DNA of 64,000 bases from UBA5078 sp964538025 (GTDB taxonomy: Bacteria > Pseudomonadota > Gammaproteobacteria > Pseudomonadales > Pseudohongiellaceae). Below the pieces are notes generated by a model. That model was not told the DNA's origin and searched no databases. It worked only from the letters and a program-made list of their open reading frames with translations. Made by a program: the position numbers and the translations under genes. Positions 31,999 through 40,691 of this stretch are shown one piece after another. Numbering within the stretch: the first letter of the stretch is position 1; the number at the start of each line of letters is the position of its first letter. The stretch is from assembly GCA_964538025.1 (NCBI GenBank), contig CAZICZ010000008.1, positions 1 to 64,000 of the forward strand, read 5' to 3'.

Positions 31999-33477
31999 CT
32001 AAAACAGCACGACGTCAAACTGCTCCTGAGTATACATGGGTTCCACTTCAAACCTGACCGTCTTGCCAATTAATTCTTCCAGATCAGCGAGGGTACTGGA
32101 CTCCTCATCCAACAGGCGGTCGACGACTCCCTGCGAGGCCATGACCAGAATCACATCGTTCTCATACACGCGTGCCACTCGCAGAATCTCCCGGAAAATT
32201 TCGTAGCAAATCGTCTCGGGAGTCTTCAGGCGCCCGCGCCCTTCACAGACAGGACAGGGGCTGCACAACACCTGCCCAAGGGATTCGCGCGTGCGCTTGC
32301 GCGTCATTTCCACCAGACCAAGCTCGGACATGGGGCTGACCGTGGTACGCGCATGGTCCTTTTCCAGCGCTTTGCTCAGGGTGCGCATGACCTGGCGCTG
32401 ATGCTCCGGGTCCACCATGTCGATGAAATCCAGAATGATGATGCCGCCGAGATTGCGGATGCGCAGCTGGCGGGCGATCGCGGTGGCCGCTTCGAGGTTG
32501 GTTTTCAGGATGGTTTCCGCGTGGTTCTTGCTGCCGAGGTAGGCACCGGTGTTGACGTCCACCGTGGTCATGGCTTCGGTTTGATCGATGATCAGGTCGC
32601 CGCCCGACTTGAGCTTGACCTTGCGCCCCAGCGCCTTGTCGATTTCATCGTCGATGCCGTAGAGGTCGAAGATGGGCCGCTCTCCGGAATATAACTCCAC
32701 ACTGTGACGAAACTCCGGCACGAAGTCCTGAATGAAACGGGAAATTTCCTCGAACGCTGCCGGCGTGTCCACCCGGATTTTTTCAATGTCCGGGGTGATC
32801 AGATCGCGCATCGCGCGCATGTAAAGCGGAACCTCTCGGTACAGAATGTGCACATCCCGGCTGTCGCTGACGCGCCGCTCAACGGCACTCCACAGGCGCT
32901 TTAAAAAGCGGATGTCTTCCAGCATCTCGTTTTCGGAACAGCCCTCTGCCGCGGTGCGGATGATAAACCCGCCGCGTCCCTCCAGCCCCTCCTGGCGGAT
33001 GCAGGACTGCAACAGCTCCATCAGACGGGCGCGCTCCTCTTCACTTTCCAGGCGCTGGGAAATTCCCATGTGCACGCTGCGGGGCAGGTAGACCAGATTG
33101 CGCGAGGGCAGGGTCAGATGCGTGCTCAGGCGGGCACCTTTGGTGCCGATGGGATCCTTGATGACCTGCACGATGATCATCTGCCCCTCCCGCACCTGAC
33201 TCTGGATGGGAGGCGGATTCTCGATGCGTACCTCAAACCCTTCGGGACTGATCGGTGAGATATCGGCGCTGTGAATGAAGGCGGCACGCTCGAGGCCGAT
33301 ATCCACGAAGGCAGCCTCCATGCCGGGCATGACGCGGATCACCTTGCCCAGATACACATCGCCGACATGGCCCTTGCTGTGGGGGCGTTCCACAAAAATT
33401 TCCTGGAGCAGCCCGTTCTCGATCAGCGCAACCCGCGTTTCCATTGGCGTGACATTGATGAGAATTTCTTCGCTCAC
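31999..33477 (-). CDS. rng: Ribonuclease G
   Basis: A 492-residue endoribonuclease. Near the N-terminus is the S1-like RNA-binding domain (HVGDVYLGKVIRVMPGMEAAFVDIG), then the catalytic region with two metal-binding aspartates (TTVDVNTGAYLG and IIILDFIDM), and the zinc-link CPVC of the RNase E/G dimer. It processes 16S rRNA 5' ends and decays mRNA. The start is GTG at 33477, sharing GTGA with the stop of maf, so the two are translationally coupled. Confidence 0.95.
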   Translation of the reverse strand: MSEEILINVTPMETRVALIENGLLQEIFVERPHSKGHVGDVYLGKVIRVMPGMEAAFVDIGLERAAFIHSADISPISPEGFEVRIENPPPIQSQVREGQMIIVQVIKDPIGTKGARLSTHLTLPSRNLVYLPRSVHMGISQRLESEEERARLMELLQSCIRQEGLEGRGGFIIRTAAEGCSENEMLEDIRFLKRLWSAVERRVSDSRDVHILYREVPLYMRAMRDLITPDIEKIRVDTPAAFEEISRFIQDFVPEFRHSVELYSGERPIFDLYGIDDEIDKALGRKVKLKSGGDLIIDQTEAMTTVDVNTGAYLGSKNHAETILKTNLEAATAIARQLRIRNLGGIIILDFIDMVDPEHQRQVMRTLSKALEKDHARTTVSPMSELGLVEMTRKRTRESLGQVLCSPCPVCEGRGRLKTPETICYEIFREILRVARVYENDVILVMASQGVVDRLLDEESSTLADLEELIGKTVRFEVEPMYTQEQFDVVLF

Positions 33478-34082
33478 GGGAGGCGGCCTCCACTCAAGCC
33501 CGTGCGCACGCCAGCCGCTGCCAGCAATTGCGCTGTCTCGTACACGGGCAGTCCCACCACGCCGCTGAAACTCCCGGAGAGCCCGCTGACGAACATCCCC
33601 CCGAGCCCTTGAATCGCATAGCCGCCCGCCTTTCCCAGCGGCTCGCCGCTGTCCCAGTAGCGCACGCAGGTTTCTTCACTCAGGGGGGCGAAACGGACTT
33701 CGCTGCGCGAAAGACACTGCAATGCCCGCGCGCCCACGCACAGCGCAACCGCGGTGTATACCTCATGTGTTTTTCCGGAGAGAAGCCTCAGCATGCGCAA
33801 GGCATCGTCTCGGTTCTCGGGCTTGCCCAGAATCTGGTCGTCGCAGACGACGATCGTGTCGGCCCCCATGACCGGCAACGGATTGTCGGGCTGCAAGGCC
33901 TGCACACTGCGGGCTTTCTCCAGTGCCAGGCGCTGGACAAAGTCCACCGGCAATTCACCGGCGCGCGCGACCTCCTCAACGGTGTGATCGGCTACGGAAA
34001 ACGCGACGCCCATCTGGGTCAGGATTTCATGACGCCGCGCGGAAGCGGACGCCAGCAAGAGGGAGGGAAACGTGTCAGACAT
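33474..34082 (-). CDS. Maf-like nucleoside triphosphate pyrophosphatase (YhdE type)
   Basis: A 202-residue Maf protein. LLLASASARRHEIL is the substrate-binding SxSxRR motif and VMGADTIVVCDDQILGKP carries the catalytic aspartate. The YhdE subgroup hydrolyses dTTP, UTP and modified nucleotides. Its position between mreD and rng is the conserved location of yhdE. The stop overlaps the GTG of rng. Confidence 0.92.
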   Translation of the reverse strand: MSDTFPSLLLASASARRHEILTQMGVAFSVADHTVEEVARAGELPVDFVQRLALEKARSVQALQPDNPLPVMGADTIVVCDDQILGKPENRDDALRMLRLLSGKTHEVYTAVALCVGARALQCLSRSEVRFAPLSEETCVRYWDSGEPLGKAGGYAIQGLGGMFVSGLSGSFSGVVGLPVYETAQLLAAAGVRTGLSGGRLP

Positions 34083-34111
34083 CGGTCAATCCTGCCATCC
34101 GTGCAACGGCG

Positions 34112-34600
34112 CTAGCGCACCCCGAATCCACGCCGCATCTGACGCAGCACCACAAACATCCAGGGCCAGATGAAGGCGCTGGACAAGGCCCCCAACAGGA
34201 ACAACAGGTCGGAGGCCACTGCCTGGTCGGCAGCGATTTTCATCCAGTGGGTCATGATCAGGTGCAAACCCACGAGGGCAAGCACAACGCCGCTTTGCTG
34301 AAGGGAACTGAACATGCGCAGCCGCTGATGGAGGCTCAGCGTGATGTAGGCAATGATGGCCAGGGCAAGTGCATTGAGCCCGAGCAGTGAGCCTTCCAAG
34401 ATATCCATCATCAATCCGGCCACCCAGGCAAAACCGATGCCGACCCGATAGGGCAATGCCATGGCCCAGTAGATCAGGATCATGGCGACCCATTGCGGCC
34501 GGTAGTTCATGGCCCAGTCCGGAAACGGAACGATTGCCAGCAGATACCCGACAAAGAACGTCAGAAAAATGACCCAGGTGGCATGCGAGCGCTGATCCAT
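34112..34600 (-). CDS. mreD: Rod shape-determining protein MreD
   Basis: A 162-residue protein with five or six membrane helices; WAMNYRPQWVAMILIYWAMALPYRVGIGFAWVAGLMMDILEG-type sequence is diagnostic of MreD. It joins MreB, MreC and RodA in the elongasome. It begins 3 bases after mreC. Confidence 0.93.
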   Translation of the reverse strand: MDQRSHATWVIFLTFFVGYLLAIVPFPDWAMNYRPQWVAMILIYWAMALPYRVGIGFAWVAGLMMDILEGSLLGLNALALAIIAYITLSLHQRLRMFSSLQQSGVVLALVGLHLIMTHWMKIAADQAVASDLLFLLGALSSAFIWPWMFVVLRQMRRGFGVR

Positions 34601-34603
34601 GAC

Positions 34604-35629
34604 TTACTCCTGCCCCGTGCCGTCAGCGGGCTCTTCCGGCACGATATCCGCTACCTCGGAGGGCAAGGGCTCATCCGGGCCGACACTGTCGGGTTCCGGA
34701 TTGAGTGCCTCTTCCTGCGGGCTGGCGCCCAGCTCTTCAATCTGCTCTTCGATAGGCGTCGTGGCAACCTTCAGCGACTCGGTGTCCACCCATACCGGGG
34801 CCGGCCCCTGACCATTGCGCTCTGCGGCATTGTCCGTCAGGGCCAGCAGCATGACATGCCGTGTGCTGTCCATCTGCGCGAGCGGACGTGCCTTGATCAT
34901 CGCAAACGGCTGCCCCCGATCGTGCACCACGCTAGTCACTTCCGCGACGGGGTAGTCCTTGGGAAAGCGCTGGCCCAGCCCAGAGCTGACCAGCAGATCA
35001 CCGACCTGAATGTCGGAGGTGTCGGGCACATACTCCAGCTCGAGTTCGGGAACATCGCCCCGGCTCCCCCGTGCAATGGCACGCTCGCCATTGCGGTTCA
35101 CCTGCACCGGAGTCCCGTGACGGGAATCGGTGATCAGCATGACCCAGCTTGTAAACGGCAGGACTTCAACTACCTGTCCCATCAGCCCGTGCGCATCCAG
35201 CAGCGCCTGCCCCACGAGGACGCCGTCGGCGGCCCCGCGATTGATGAGAACCCGACGGGTGCCCGGAGTAGAGGAAATATTGATGATTTCGGCGGTCAGC
35301 ACCCGCCCCTCTACCTCGGCAGAGGCTTCCTGCAAGGCGCGCAGACGGTTGTTTTCGGTGGCCAGCCCCGCGAGAAGCTGCAGCTCGCGCTGGGCAAACA
35401 GGAGCTCTTCCCGCAGCCGCTCGTTTTCTTCAATCAGATCGCCATGGGAAACGAAGACATCGTCAATCCAGTAGGAAATGCGGGCAGGGGTATCGGCAAG
35501 CCAGTAGACCGGCGCGGTCAGAATCCCGAGACTAAAACGGACCCGGTCAAGGTAGTCGAAGCGGTTATCGGCAAACATAACAGCCACGGAGAGTACCAAG
35601 AACGCCGCAACGCGGTACTCCAGCGACAC
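34604..35629 (-). CDS. mreC: Rod shape-determining protein MreC
   Basis: At least 341 residues: an N-terminal membrane helix (YRVAAFLVLSVAVMFADNR), a coiled coil (LIEENERLREELLFAQRELQLL), the double beta-barrel MreC domain (LINRGAADGVLVGQALLDAHGLMGQV) and an acidic proline-rich tail. The first conventional start is GTG at 35629, but it lacks a ribosome site. The frame stays open to the mreB stop, and the codons before it read IKTLFIKG, matching the usual MreC N-terminus; a GAGG sits 7 bases before an ATC at 35653. Translation may start at that ATC, giving 349 residues. Confidence 0.9.
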   Translation of the reverse strand: MSLEYRVAAFLVLSVAVMFADNRFDYLDRVRFSLGILTAPVYWLADTPARISYWIDDVFVSHGDLIEENERLREELLFAQRELQLLAGLATENNRLRALQEASAEVEGRVLTAEIINISSTPGTRRVLINRGAADGVLVGQALLDAHGLMGQVVEVLPFTSWVMLITDSRHGTPVQVNRNGERAIARGSRGDVPELELEYVPDTSDIQVGDLLVSSGLGQRFPKDYPVAEVTSVVHDRGQPFAMIKARPLAQMDSTRHVMLLALTDNAAERNGQGPAPVWVDTESLKVATTPIEEQIEELGASPQEEALNPEPDSVGPDEPLPSEVADIVPEEPADGTGQE

Positions 35630-35671
35630 GCCTTTGATGAATAAGGTCTTGATGATGGAACCTCGAACCGT

Positions 35672-36712
35672 TTATTCGATGGTTAACGAATCCATGTCGT
35701 GCGCGTCCATCAATTCCATTGCTTTACCGCCCCCCCGTGCCACACAGGTCAGCGGGTCTTCCGCCACGATAACTGGCAGGCCTGTTTCTTCAGACAACAA
35801 TTTGTCCAAATCCTTCAACAGGGCACCTCCGCCAGTCAGCACCATGCCGCTCTCGGCGATATCGGAGGCCAGTTCGGGCGGTGATTGTTCCAGAGCGCTC
35901 TTGACCGCCTGCACGATCGAAGACAGGGTTTCCTGCAGGGCTTCCAGGATTTCGTCACTGTTGAGCGTAAAGCTGCGGGGCACCCCTTCCGCCAGATTGC
36001 GGCCTCGAACATCGATTTCGCGCAACACTCCGGAGGTAGGATAGGCACACCCGATTTCTTTCTTGATGCGCTCGGCCGTTGCATCCCCGATCAGGCTGCC
36101 GTAATTGCGGCGCACATGGGTAATGATGGCTTCGTCAAAACGATCGCCTCCCACGCGGACGGATTCCGCGTAAACGATGCCGTTCAGGGAGATGATCGCA
36201 ATCTCGGTGGTCCCGCCGCCGATATCCACCACCATCGACCCGCTGGCCTTCTCCACCGGGAGTCCGGCACCGATTGCCGCGGCCATGGGCTCCTCGATCA
36301 GGCTCACTTCACGGGCGCCGGCACTGAGGACCGATTCGCGAATGGCCCGACGTTCTACCTGGGTGGACTTGCAAGGCACACAGACGAGCACACGCGGACT
36401 GGGAGGAAAAAAGCTGTTTTCATGCACCTTGGCGATAAAGTGCTGGAGCATTTTTTCGGTGACCTGAAAGTCGGCAATCACCCCGTCTTTCAGGGGGCGA
36501 ATGGCAGTGATGTTGCCGGGAGTGCGGCCTAGCATGCGCTTAGCATCCGAGCCCACAGCCGTCACCGTCTTTTGGCCATTGGTGGTGCGGATGGCGACAA
36601 CAGAGGGCTCGTTCAGCACAATCCCCTGTCCGCGGACATAAATCAGTGTGTTGGCAGTACCCAGATCGATCGACAAATCATTGGAGAACATGCCTCGGAA
36701 TTTCTTGAACAT
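35672..36712 (-). CDS. mreB: Rod shape-determining actin homologue MreB
   Basis: A 346-residue bacterial actin. Phosphate loop 1 is SIDLGTANTLIYV, phosphate loop 2 MVVDIGGGTTEIA, and the adenosine motif GMVLTGGGALLKDLD. It is the first gene of the minus-strand mreBCD-maf-rng-yhdP-nitrilase run. It is divergent from gatC across 357 bases that must contain both promoters. Confidence 0.96.
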   Translation of the reverse strand: MFKKFRGMFSNDLSIDLGTANTLIYVRGQGIVLNEPSVVAIRTTNGQKTVTAVGSDAKRMLGRTPGNITAIRPLKDGVIADFQVTEKMLQHFIAKVHENSFFPPSPRVLVCVPCKSTQVERRAIRESVLSAGAREVSLIEEPMAAAIGAGLPVEKASGSMVVDIGGGTTEIAIISLNGIVYAESVRVGGDRFDEAIITHVRRNYGSLIGDATAERIKKEIGCAYPTSGVLREIDVRGRNLAEGVPRSFTLNSDEILEALQETLSSIVQAVKSALEQSPPELASDIAESGMVLTGGGALLKDLDKLLSEETGLPVIVAEDPLTCVARGGGKAMELMDAHDMDSLTIE

Positions 36713-36902
36713 TGACGTCGTAACCTCAAATAGAAATCCTCCCTGGGCGTGAGCGCGAGCATCTGATCACAGACTTGGGAGCGAGTATTCAGTTGACGCA
36801 CAAGGGTTCGTACAGGGGGTTGGATAATTCGGTGGATCCGGGGCGGCATTCGGATTTGCCCGCGGCTCCTGAAACTGTTGCCCTAAACCGGTCTCTTTCC
36901 CG

Positions 36903-36908
36903 TATAAT
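36903..36908 (+). promoter_or_regulatory. -10 box of the gatCAB promoter
   Basis: A perfect TATAAT is present; TTGCCC at 36878-36883 is a candidate -35 with a long 19-base spacer. The rest of the 357-base mreB-gatC gap shows nothing else I can name. Confidence 0.5.
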
Positions 36909-37069
36909 CACGGCTTCTCCGGCGAATAGTCACGCACTCTAACAACGGCAAGGATATAGGGCAAGAGCGAATTTGATTATTGCTCAAATTCGGCGAATGC
37001 CTCGCAAAACAGCGTCGGAACCCTTACAAATTGTCTTCGTGGCGGCGCTGCGAACTTTGGAGAAAAGGC

Positions 37070-37357
37070 ATGGCTTTAGCACTCTCGGACGTCGAGAAAA
37101 TAGCCCATTTGGCACGTCTGCATGTCAGCGAAGAAGACGCGCTGGAAGTCACAAAACGGATCTCGTCCATTCTCGATCTGATCGATCAGATGCAGAGCGT
37201 CGACACGGCGAATGTCGCCCCACTGGCGCATCCCTTTGATGCCGTCCAGCGGCTGCGCCCCGACGAAGTCACCGAGACCGATCAGCGGGACTACCTGCAG
37301 AAAATTGCACCGGCCACGCAGGACGGTCTTTACCTCGTGCCAAAGGTGATCGAGTAA
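37070..37357 (+). CDS. gatC: Aspartyl/glutamyl-tRNA amidotransferase subunit C
   Basis: A 95-residue GatC: VEKIAHLARLHVSEED, LDLIDQMQSVDTANVAPLAHP and a C-terminal DGLYLVPKVIE are typical. It links GatA and GatB in the GatCAB complex that converts misacylated Glu-tRNA(Gln) or Asp-tRNA(Asn). The ATG at 37070 has GAGAAAAGG upstream. Confidence 0.95.
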   Translation: MALALSDVEKIAHLARLHVSEEDALEVTKRISSILDLIDQMQSVDTANVAPLAHPFDAVQRLRPDEVTETDQRDYLQKIAPATQDGLYLVPKVIE

Positions 37358-37422
37358 ACCCGCGCTCCGCCCGCACGCCTGTTCCCTACGTAACCTGATA
37401 TAGAGCAAGGACACCCCCCAGC

Positions 37423-38883
37423 ATGTCTGACCGAACCGTCGCCGCACTCTCCCGCGCTCTCGCGCAGGGAGAATTTTCCAGCGTAGAGCTCACCCGTGAC
37501 TACCTGAACCGTATCGCCACACACAACAGCACCTTGAACGCGTTCATCACCGTGACGGAAGACCTTGCCCTCGCGCAGGCAGCACGTGCCGACGCACAAC
37601 GCGCACAAGGGCGACACGGCCCCCTGACCGGCATCCCGATGGCACACAAGGACATCTTCTGCACGCAGGATGTCCTGACGACCTGTGCCTCAAAAATGCT
37701 GTCCAATTTCATTTCACCGTACAACGCTACCGTGGTGGAACGGCTGAACGCGGCGGGCATGGTGACACTTGGAAAGACCAACATGGATGAGTTCGCCATG
37801 GGCTCTTCCAATGAAACCAGTTTCTACGGCCCCGTCCGCAATCCCTGGGATACAGCACGCGTCCCCGGAGGATCTTCCGGCGGCTCAGCGGCCGCTGTCG
37901 CCGCAGACCTGTGCGCGATTGCCACCGGGACCGACACGGGCGGGTCCATTCGTCAGCCCGCCGCCTTCTGCGGTGTCACCGGGTTCAAGCCCAGTTACGG
38001 CCGCATTTCGCGCTACGGCATGATTGCCTTCGCCTCGAGCCTCGATCAGGCAGGCCCCATTTGCAAGAGCGCCGAAGATGCGGCACTGATGATGAATGCC
38101 ATTGCGGGCGCCGACCCGCGCGATTCCACCTGTGTGGATGCCGCCGCGCCCGATTACACAGCGAGCCTGAACAATTCCCTGCAAGGTCTGCGCATTGGCG
38201 TGCCACGCCAACATCTGGCGAAGGGCCTGGGTGCCGAGGTGGAAAAGGCCTTGCAGGAGGCACTGAGAGTATTTGAGACATTGGGCGCCACCGTTAAGGA
38301 GATCGACCTTCCTAACAACCATCTTTCGGTGTCAGCCTACTATGTCATCGCTCCCGCCGAGGCCTCTGCCAACCTCTCCCGCTTTGATGGGGTGCGCTAC
38401 GGCTACCGTTGTGCCACTCCGCAAAATCTGGAGGACATGTACAAGCGCTCCCGCAGCGAGGGCTTTGGCGCCGAAGTCAAACGCCGCATCATGGTGGGAA
38501 CCTACGCACTCTCCGCAGGGTACTACGATGCTTATTACCTTAAAGCGCAGCGCATTCGTCGCCTGATCAAGCAGGATTTCGACAAGGCCTTCGCGGAGGT
38601 GGATGTCATCATCGGACCGACAACGCCGCACACGGCCTTCAAGGTGGGCGAAAAGAACGATGACCCGGTGACCATGTATCTGGAAGACATCTACACCATC
38701 GGTGTGAACCTTGCCGGGCTTCCCGGAATCTCCATTCCGGCCGGCTTTGGCACGGCCAGCGGCGCGCGCCTCCCCATCGGCATTCAGCTGGTCGGCAACG
38801 ACTTCGCAGAGGCTCTCGTTCTCAACATCGCTCATCAGTATCAGCAGCATACGGATTGGCATCAGCAGAGACCGGAGGTGTAA
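37423..38883 (+). CDS. gatA: Aspartyl/glutamyl-tRNA amidotransferase subunit A
   Basis: A 486-residue amidase-signature enzyme. The Ser-cisSer-Lys triad is visible: Lys in MAHKDIFC, cis-Ser in GSSGGSAAAVAADL, nucleophile in TDTGGSIRQPAAFCG. It releases ammonia from glutamine for GatB. It follows gatC by 65 bases and precedes gatB by 3 bases. Confidence 0.96.
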   Translation: MSDRTVAALSRALAQGEFSSVELTRDYLNRIATHNSTLNAFITVTEDLALAQAARADAQRAQGRHGPLTGIPMAHKDIFCTQDVLTTCASKMLSNFISPYNATVVERLNAAGMVTLGKTNMDEFAMGSSNETSFYGPVRNPWDTARVPGGSSGGSAAAVAADLCAIATGTDTGGSIRQPAAFCGVTGFKPSYGRISRYGMIAFASSLDQAGPICKSAEDAALMMNAIAGADPRDSTCVDAAAPDYTASLNNSLQGLRIGVPRQHLAKGLGAEVEKALQEALRVFETLGATVKEIDLPNNHLSVSAYYVIAPAEASANLSRFDGVRYGYRCATPQNLEDMYKRSRSEGFGAEVKRRIMVGTYALSAGYYDAYYLKAQRIRRLIKQDFDKAFAEVDVIIGPTTPHTAFKVGEKNDDPVTMYLEDIYTIGVNLAGLPGISIPAGFGTASGARLPIGIQLVGNDFAEALVLNIAHQYQQHTDWHQQRPEV

Positions 38884-38886
38884 GCG

Positions 38887-40320
38887 ATGGTCTGGGAAAC
38901 CGTAATCGGCCTGGAAGTGCATGTGCAACTGGCCACCCGCAGTAAACTTTTCTCCGGCAGCAGCACCACATTCGGCGCTGCCCCGAACACACAGGCCAAT
39001 ATTTTTGACCTTGCCATGCCTGGCACTCTGCCGGTGCTCAATGGCGAGGCCTTGCGCATGGCGGTCAAGTTTGGTCTGGCCATCGATGCCCAGATCGGAC
39101 GCCGCTCAGTGTTTGACCGCAAGAATTATTTCTACCCCGACCTGCCCAAAGGCTATCAGGTCAGCCAGCTCGAGTTCCCCACCGTTGGCAAGGGCAGTCT
39201 CGAGATCACGCTGGACGATGGCACGACCAAGGTCATCGGCATTACGCGCGCCCACATGGAGGAAGATGCCGGCAAATCCCTGCACGAAGATTTCCAGGGA
39301 CAATCGGGCATCGATCTGAACCGTGCGGGGACGCCTTTGCTGGAAATTGTCTCGGAGCCCGAGTTGCGCAGCGCCAAGGAAGCCGTTGCCTATTTGAAGA
39401 AGCTCCATTCCATAATTCTGTATCTCGGCATTTCAGACGGCAACATGTCGCAGGGCTCCATGCGCTGCGATGCCAACGTGTCGGTCCGCAAACTGGGCAG
39501 CACGGAGTTCGGCACACGCACCGAGATTAAAAACATCAACTCTTTCAAGTTTGTGGAAAAAGCCATCCTGCATGAAGCGCAGCGGCAGATTGACCTGATC
39601 GAAGACGGTGGCCGTGTGGTGCAGGAAACTCGTCTGTATGACGCAGACCGCGATGAAACACGCTCCATGCGAAGCAAGGAAGTCGCGAACGATTACCGCT
39701 ATTTCCCGGAACCGGATCTCTTGCCTGTCGTCATCGACGAAGCCTTTATCGACGCAGTCCGCGCCACCCTGCCCGAACTGCCGGACGCCAAGTGCGCACG
39801 CTTCCAGTCCCAATACGGGCTCAGCGTCTATGACGCCGGCGTGCTTTCCAGCAGCCTGGCGCTCGCGCACTACTTCGAGGAAGTTTGTGCCATCTGTGGC
39901 GATGCCAAACTGTCGGCAAACTGGGTCAGTGTCGACCTGCAGGCCGTGCTGAACAAACAGGATCTGGAAGTCGCAGACTCTCCCATAAGCGCCCAACGCC
40001 TCGGCGGCTTGATTGCCCGCATCAAGGACCAGACGATCTCCAGCAAGATTGCCAAGACGGTCTTTGACGCCATGCTCGACTCCTCGCAGAGCGCGGACGA
40101 GATCATCGAAAGTCAGGGACTGAAGCAGGTCACGGATTCGGGTGCCATCGAGAAACTGGTGGACGAAGTCATCGCCGCCAATCCCGAGCAGGTCGCCCAG
40201 TACCGTGCCGGCAAGGAGAAGGTGTTCGCCTTCTTTATCGGTCAGGCCATGAAGGTCTCCCGCGGCAAGGCAAACCCCGAACAACTCAACGCCCTTTTGC
40301 TGCAAAAGCTGAAGGGCTGA
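38887..40320 (+). CDS. gatB: Aspartyl/glutamyl-tRNA amidotransferase subunit B
   Basis: A 477-residue protein opening with ETVIGLEVHVQL, the conserved GatB start, followed by FDRKNYFYPDLPKGYQVSQ and the ATP-kinase region; the C-terminal helical YqeY-like domain binds tRNA. It phosphorylates and amidates the glutamyl group on tRNA using ammonia from GatA. It closes the gatCAB unit, with the PA4642-like gene 27 bases on. Confidence 0.96.
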   Translation: MVWETVIGLEVHVQLATRSKLFSGSSTTFGAAPNTQANIFDLAMPGTLPVLNGEALRMAVKFGLAIDAQIGRRSVFDRKNYFYPDLPKGYQVSQLEFPTVGKGSLEITLDDGTTKVIGITRAHMEEDAGKSLHEDFQGQSGIDLNRAGTPLLEIVSEPELRSAKEAVAYLKKLHSIILYLGISDGNMSQGSMRCDANVSVRKLGSTEFGTRTEIKNINSFKFVEKAILHEAQRQIDLIEDGGRVVQETRLYDADRDETRSMRSKEVANDYRYFPEPDLLPVVIDEAFIDAVRATLPELPDAKCARFQSQYGLSVYDAGVLSSSLALAHYFEEVCAICGDAKLSANWVSVDLQAVLNKQDLEVADSPISAQRLGGLIARIKDQTISSKIAKTVFDAMLDSSQSADEIIESQGLKQVTDSGAIEKLVDEVIAANPEQVAQYRAGKEKVFAFFIGQAMKVSRGKANPEQLNALLLQKLKG

Positions 40321-40347
40321 CCGACCATCACCAAGTGAACAGGCATT

Positions 40348-40668
40348 ATGGACGATAAGAAACGCGGTGCCGAGCGCACCCAGCCGGCCACCAGGGACGA
40401 ATTCTGGACGGACGAGCGTATAGCAAGCTACCTCCACATGGCGCCCCCGGAAGGCGTCCCGGCGGATTACCACGTGCTCCTCAAAGCGTATCGCGGGATG
40501 CTTCCCGATGCGTTTGAGCGCTTCATTCCGATGTTTGTAGCGGCGGGACGTGACGTTAACGTCACGCTGGACGACGGCAGTTCCTTTCTGGACCACCTGG
40601 CACAGCATCGCAGGGCCAGTCCCTACATCGCCATTCTCGTTGCGGCGGGCGCCAAGAAGACACGCTGA
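40348..40668 (+). CDS. PA4642-family small protein
   Basis: A 106-residue soluble protein with DEFWTDERIASYLHM, LLKAYRGMLPDAFERFIPMFVAAGRDVN and a C-terminal SPYIAILVAAG, the pattern of Pseudomonas PA4642 proteins, whose function is unknown. The repeated DFERFL-xxF-xxAG-like layout recalls a single ankyrin-like unit. It lies after gatB and is convergent with rhlB 23 bases on. Confidence 0.75.
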   Translation: MDDKKRGAERTQPATRDEFWTDERIASYLHMAPPEGVPADYHVLLKAYRGMLPDAFERFIPMFVAAGRDVNVTLDDGSSFLDHLAQHRRASPYIAILVAAGAKKTR

Positions 40669-40691
40669 AGGAGCGTGTCCCTCCGGTCCGC

